Part shown: positions 61,869-64,000 of the stretch, piece after piece | How the letters are laid out: every line of letters begins with the position of its first letter | Position numbering within the stretch: position 1 is the first letter of the stretch | Source: Chryseobacterium gambrini | GTDB taxonomy: Bacteria > Bacteroidota > Bacteroidia > Flavobacteriales > Weeksellaceae | DNA length: 64,000 nt | NCBI RefSeq assembly: GCF_900156825.1 | Contig: NZ_FTOV01000004.1 | Location: 62,001-126,000, forward strand | Reading direction: 5' to 3' | The notes under the pieces: generated by a model | The model's database searches: none | Told to the model about the DNA's origin: nothing | Seen by the model: the letters and a program-made list of their open reading frames with translations, nothing else | Program-made: the position numbers and the translations under genes

Positions 61869-62510
61869 ATGAAGAAAATACTTTTCACATTTTTTCTGTG
61901 TCTGTTTGCAGTTGCGTATTCACAGGTAAATCCTAACGATACCATTCGGGTAGACTACCGTCCGAAAGACAGCGTAGCCGTGGAAAAAAACAACACCAAA
62001 ACAGAAGCGAAGGTTGTTGCAGATCTGGAAAAAGCAAACGGACCTACCAAAAAAACACTGAAACTGAATCCTACAAAAGCAGGATTGTATTCTGCTGTGC
62101 TTCCGGGATTGGGACAGGTGTATAATAAAAAATACTGGAAGGTTCCCATTGTTTTAGGAGCAGTAGGAGCGGGAGTAGGAATTGCGGTATGGAATGACAA
62201 CCAGTACAGAAAATACCGCGAATATTACATCGCCAAGCTCAACGGAACACCGAATGAATTTGTAGATACCCATCCATGGCTCGACAAGGTGGCTCTCGGA
62301 AATGCACAGGACAGATCCAAGAGACAGAGAGATTACGCCATTGCAATTACAGGATTAATTTACATTCTGAACATCGTAGATGCGGTAGTAGATGCACATT
62401 TATACGAAGCAAGACACGATCCGGATCTTACGCTGAATCCGGCAATGATTCAGGATCAGTACGGAATTGCACCTCCTAAAACCGGCTTAAGTTTAAGTTA
62501 CAGATTTTAA
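61869..62510 (+). CDS. DUF5683 family membrane protein
   Basis: This 213-residue protein starts immediately after the parB stop. It has a signal peptide (MKKILFTFFLCLFAVAYSQ), a linker, and a DUF5683-type region: KLNPTKAGLYSAVLPGLGQVYNKKYWKVPIV (about 65-95, in part) with a glycine-rich membrane segment (LGAVGAGVGIAVW) and a second one near YAIAITGLIYILNIVDAVVDAH. The family is found next to parB in Bacteroidota and has no known function; a link with chromosome or envelope organisation is only suggested by synteny. Confidence 0.88.
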   Translation: MKKILFTFFLCLFAVAYSQVNPNDTIRVDYRPKDSVAVEKNNTKTEAKVVADLEKANGPTKKTLKLNPTKAGLYSAVLPGLGQVYNKKYWKVPIVLGAVGAGVGIAVWNDNQYRKYREYYIAKLNGTPNEFVDTHPWLDKVALGNAQDRSKRQRDYAIAITGLIYILNIVDAVVDAHLYEARHDPDLTLNPAMIQDQYGIAPPKTGLSLSYRF

Positions 62511-62539
62511 AATAATTAATATTAATTCTGTTAAACAAA

Positions 62540-62640
62540 TTTATTACTGACTTGGTTAAGTGAAATCGAAGATTCGACGAAGTCAAAAGCCTTTGCGAAC
62601 GAAAAATATGCAGGAGAATTTTAAAGAAATCTTTGCGGGC
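62540..62640. repeat. Decayed copy of the dispersed repeat (B module)
   Basis: Contains AAGTGAAATCGAAG, CCTTTGCGAACGAAAAATATGCAG (cited in part), TCTTTGCGGGCATTGCGTTA in the order of the B module of the 26.8-28.1 kb array, with many substitutions. Confidence 0.6.
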
Positions 62641-62675
62641 ATTGCGTTAGATTATAAAATTAAATAAAGAAGTAC

Positions 62676-63377
62676 ATGAAAATAGCATTAGTTGGATACG
62701 GTAAAATGGGCAAAATCATTGATGAAATTGCCACTAAAAGAGGACATGAAATCGTTGCCAGGTTAAAAGAAACTCCAACTGCTGAAAATCTGAATAATCC
62801 CGATGTCGTAATTGAATTTTCTTTACCCGAAGTTGCTTACAAAAACATCAAAGCCTGTCTGGAAAACAAAATTCCTGTGATCTGCGGAACAACGGGTTGG
62901 CTGGAAAAAAAATCCGAAATTGAAAAACTGGCTGTAGAAAAAGAAACCGCTTTTTTATATGGTTCAAACTTTAGTCTTGGTGTTAATTTATTCTTTGCCT
63001 TAAACGAAAAACTGGCAGATTTAATGAAAAATGTGGACGAATATTCTTGTCAGTTGGAAGAAATTCATCACATTCACAAATTGGATGCTCCAAGCGGAAC
63101 GGCAATTTCCATCGCCGAAGGAATTTTTAAAAACAATCCGAAATTCAATTCCTGGAAACTGGAAGAAACGCAGGGGAATCAACTGGGGATTTTTGCCATC
63201 CGTGAAGATGAGGTTCCGGGAACGCACAGTGTTTTTTACAGAAGCGAAGTGGACGAAATAGAAATCAAACATACCGCGTTCAACAGAAGTGGTTTTGCAC
63301 TGGGTGCAGTAGTTGCGGCAGAATGGATTAAAGATAAAAAAGGAAATTTCACGATGAAGGACGTTTTGGGACTTTAA
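62676..63377 (+). CDS. dapB: 4-hydroxy-tetrahydrodipicolinate reductase
   Basis: This 233-residue protein has the NAD(P)H-binding motif GYGKMGK (7-13), CGTTGWL, the catalytic His region EEIHHIHKLDAPSGTA (about 128-143) with lysine K in HKLDAPSGT, and a C-terminal GFALGAVVAAEWI. It reduces hydroxy-tetrahydrodipicolinate in the lysine and diaminopimelate pathway. It is shorter than the Enterobacterial enzyme (about 270), as is usual in Bacteroidota. It lies between DUF5683 and lepB in the parAB cluster. Confidence 0.94.
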   Translation: MKIALVGYGKMGKIIDEIATKRGHEIVARLKETPTAENLNNPDVVIEFSLPEVAYKNIKACLENKIPVICGTTGWLEKKSEIEKLAVEKETAFLYGSNFSLGVNLFFALNEKLADLMKNVDEYSCQLEEIHHIHKLDAPSGTAISIAEGIFKNNPKFNSWKLEETQGNQLGIFAIREDEVPGTHSVFYRSEVDEIEIKHTAFNRSGFALGAVVAAEWIKDKKGNFTMKDVLGL

Positions 63378-63500
63378 TATTGTAACAAAATTCTTACATT
63401 GCAAACTAATAAGAGTGAATGGTGAAGTGTTAATAGTGAACTTGTGATCATTTATCAGACATCATTCATCAATTATATTATAGATTAGGCACAAAAATTT

Positions 63501-64000
63501 ATGAATTATTTTTTAACGTACGCAGTTTATGTTCTCATTTTATCTGTATTGATGGGAATTTCCACATGGAAACTGTTCAAAAAATTAGGATATAGTCCGC
63601 TTTTCGCGTTTATTCCTTTTTACAACTATTTCATTATTTTAAAAGAGACAAAACATCCGAAATGGTGGGCAATTTTATCGTATCTGCCAATCGTGGGACC
63701 TATTATGATGTCTGTTTTTCATTTGTATTTAATGAAAAAATTCGGGAAAACGCTCTTTAAGGATCAGCTTCTTACCGTACTTCTTCCGTTTATCTATATG
63801 GCAACGGTAAATTATGGAAAAGATGTTGAATTGGAAGACGAAAATGCAATATTCCTTACCGACGAAGAAAAAAACGCAAAAAAGAAAGATTCATTTGTAG
63901 GATCTGTGACGTTTGCCGTAGTTTTCGCAACAATAATTCACGTTTTTGTAACGCAGCCTTTCGGAATTCCGACAGGATCTATGGAAAGAACTTTATTGGT
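63501..64000 (+). CDS. lepB: Signal peptidase I (partial)
   Basis: The gene starts at 63501 and runs off the right edge after about 166 residues. Three or four membrane segments (about 1-20, 36-48, 56-76 and 133-152) precede the active-site motif QPFGIPTGSMERTLLV; S160 in PTGSM is the catalytic serine of type I signal peptidases. The catalytic lysine and other boxes lie beyond the edge. The extra N-terminal membrane region before box B is long, typical of Bacteroidota LepB. It cleaves signal peptides from exported proteins, including the many predicted secreted proteins in this window. Confidence 0.93.
   Translation, partial: MNYFLTYAVYVLILSVLMGISTWKLFKKLGYSPLFAFIPFYNYFIILKETKHPKWWAILSYLPIVGPIMMSVFHLYLMKKFGKTLFKDQLLTVLLPFIYMATVNYGKDVELEDENAIFLTDEEKNAKKKDSFVGSVTFAVVFATIIHVFVTQPFGIPTGSMERTLL

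Overview
This window is a low-GC bacterial chromosome segment from the Bacteroidota, most likely a Chryseobacterium-type member of the Weeksellaceae (Flavobacteriia). The evidence is a SusC/SusD pair, an S46 dipeptidyl peptidase, a type IX secretion sorting domain, many intergenic TAnnTTTG promoter boxes in place of the usual -35/-10, almost no purine-rich ribosome binding sites, and recurrent Flavobacteria-style intergenic palindromes. No rRNA, CRISPR array, prophage or intact IS element is visible.

Layout. 1-2.8 kb: the start of a potassium pump operon (kdpA cut by the window edge, kdpF, two overlooked tiny membrane peptides) behind a sigma-54-type response regulator. 2.9-14.9 kb: housekeeping and secreted functions (M16 protease, deacetylase/acetyltransferase pair, an orphan double-glycine RiPP-like peptide, a DPP11-type peptidase, NlpE-like lipoprotein, MgtC-like protein, DNA ligase). 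15-25.8 kb: a locus I read as phosphate-ester scavenging: Oar-like TonB receptor, secreted glycerophosphodiesterase, SusC/SusD, secreted calcineurin-like phosphoesterase. Its two receptor promoters each carry tandem 11-bp TTAA repeats at the same distance from a perfect -7 box, a layout like a Pho box. 26.7-28.1 kb: a noncoding array of five long repeat units of alternating length. 30.4-32.3 kb: a rearranged tRNA block (Ser, two Pro, two Arg, one broken Arg) with a GIY-YIG nuclease gene at the broken copy and orphan genes between the copies.

32.4-45.7 kb: peptidoglycan amidase, aspartase, a small surface-polysaccharide cluster (two glycosyltransferase-type genes, flippase, FkbM methyltransferase), hpt-adk-obg, a T9SS-exported protein and an adhesin-like protein. 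45.8-57.2 kb: two DEAD-box helicases, a tatD/DUF4269/GSCFA operon, polyprenyl synthase, the PiT/DUF47 phosphate pair, DUF2461, and a neighbouring Imm35-like and HEPN-like gene pair. 57.4-64 kb: purA, tonB, then parA-parB-DUF5683-dapB-lepB, with two perfect inverted DnaA boxes between tonB and parA.

The most interesting items are the candidate Pho-type regulon, the tRNA block with its GIY-YIG insertion, the long repeat array, a two-copy structured intergenic element (51.1 and 58.9 kb), and the DnaA boxes beside parAB. All functional statements come from reading motifs; no database search was possible.
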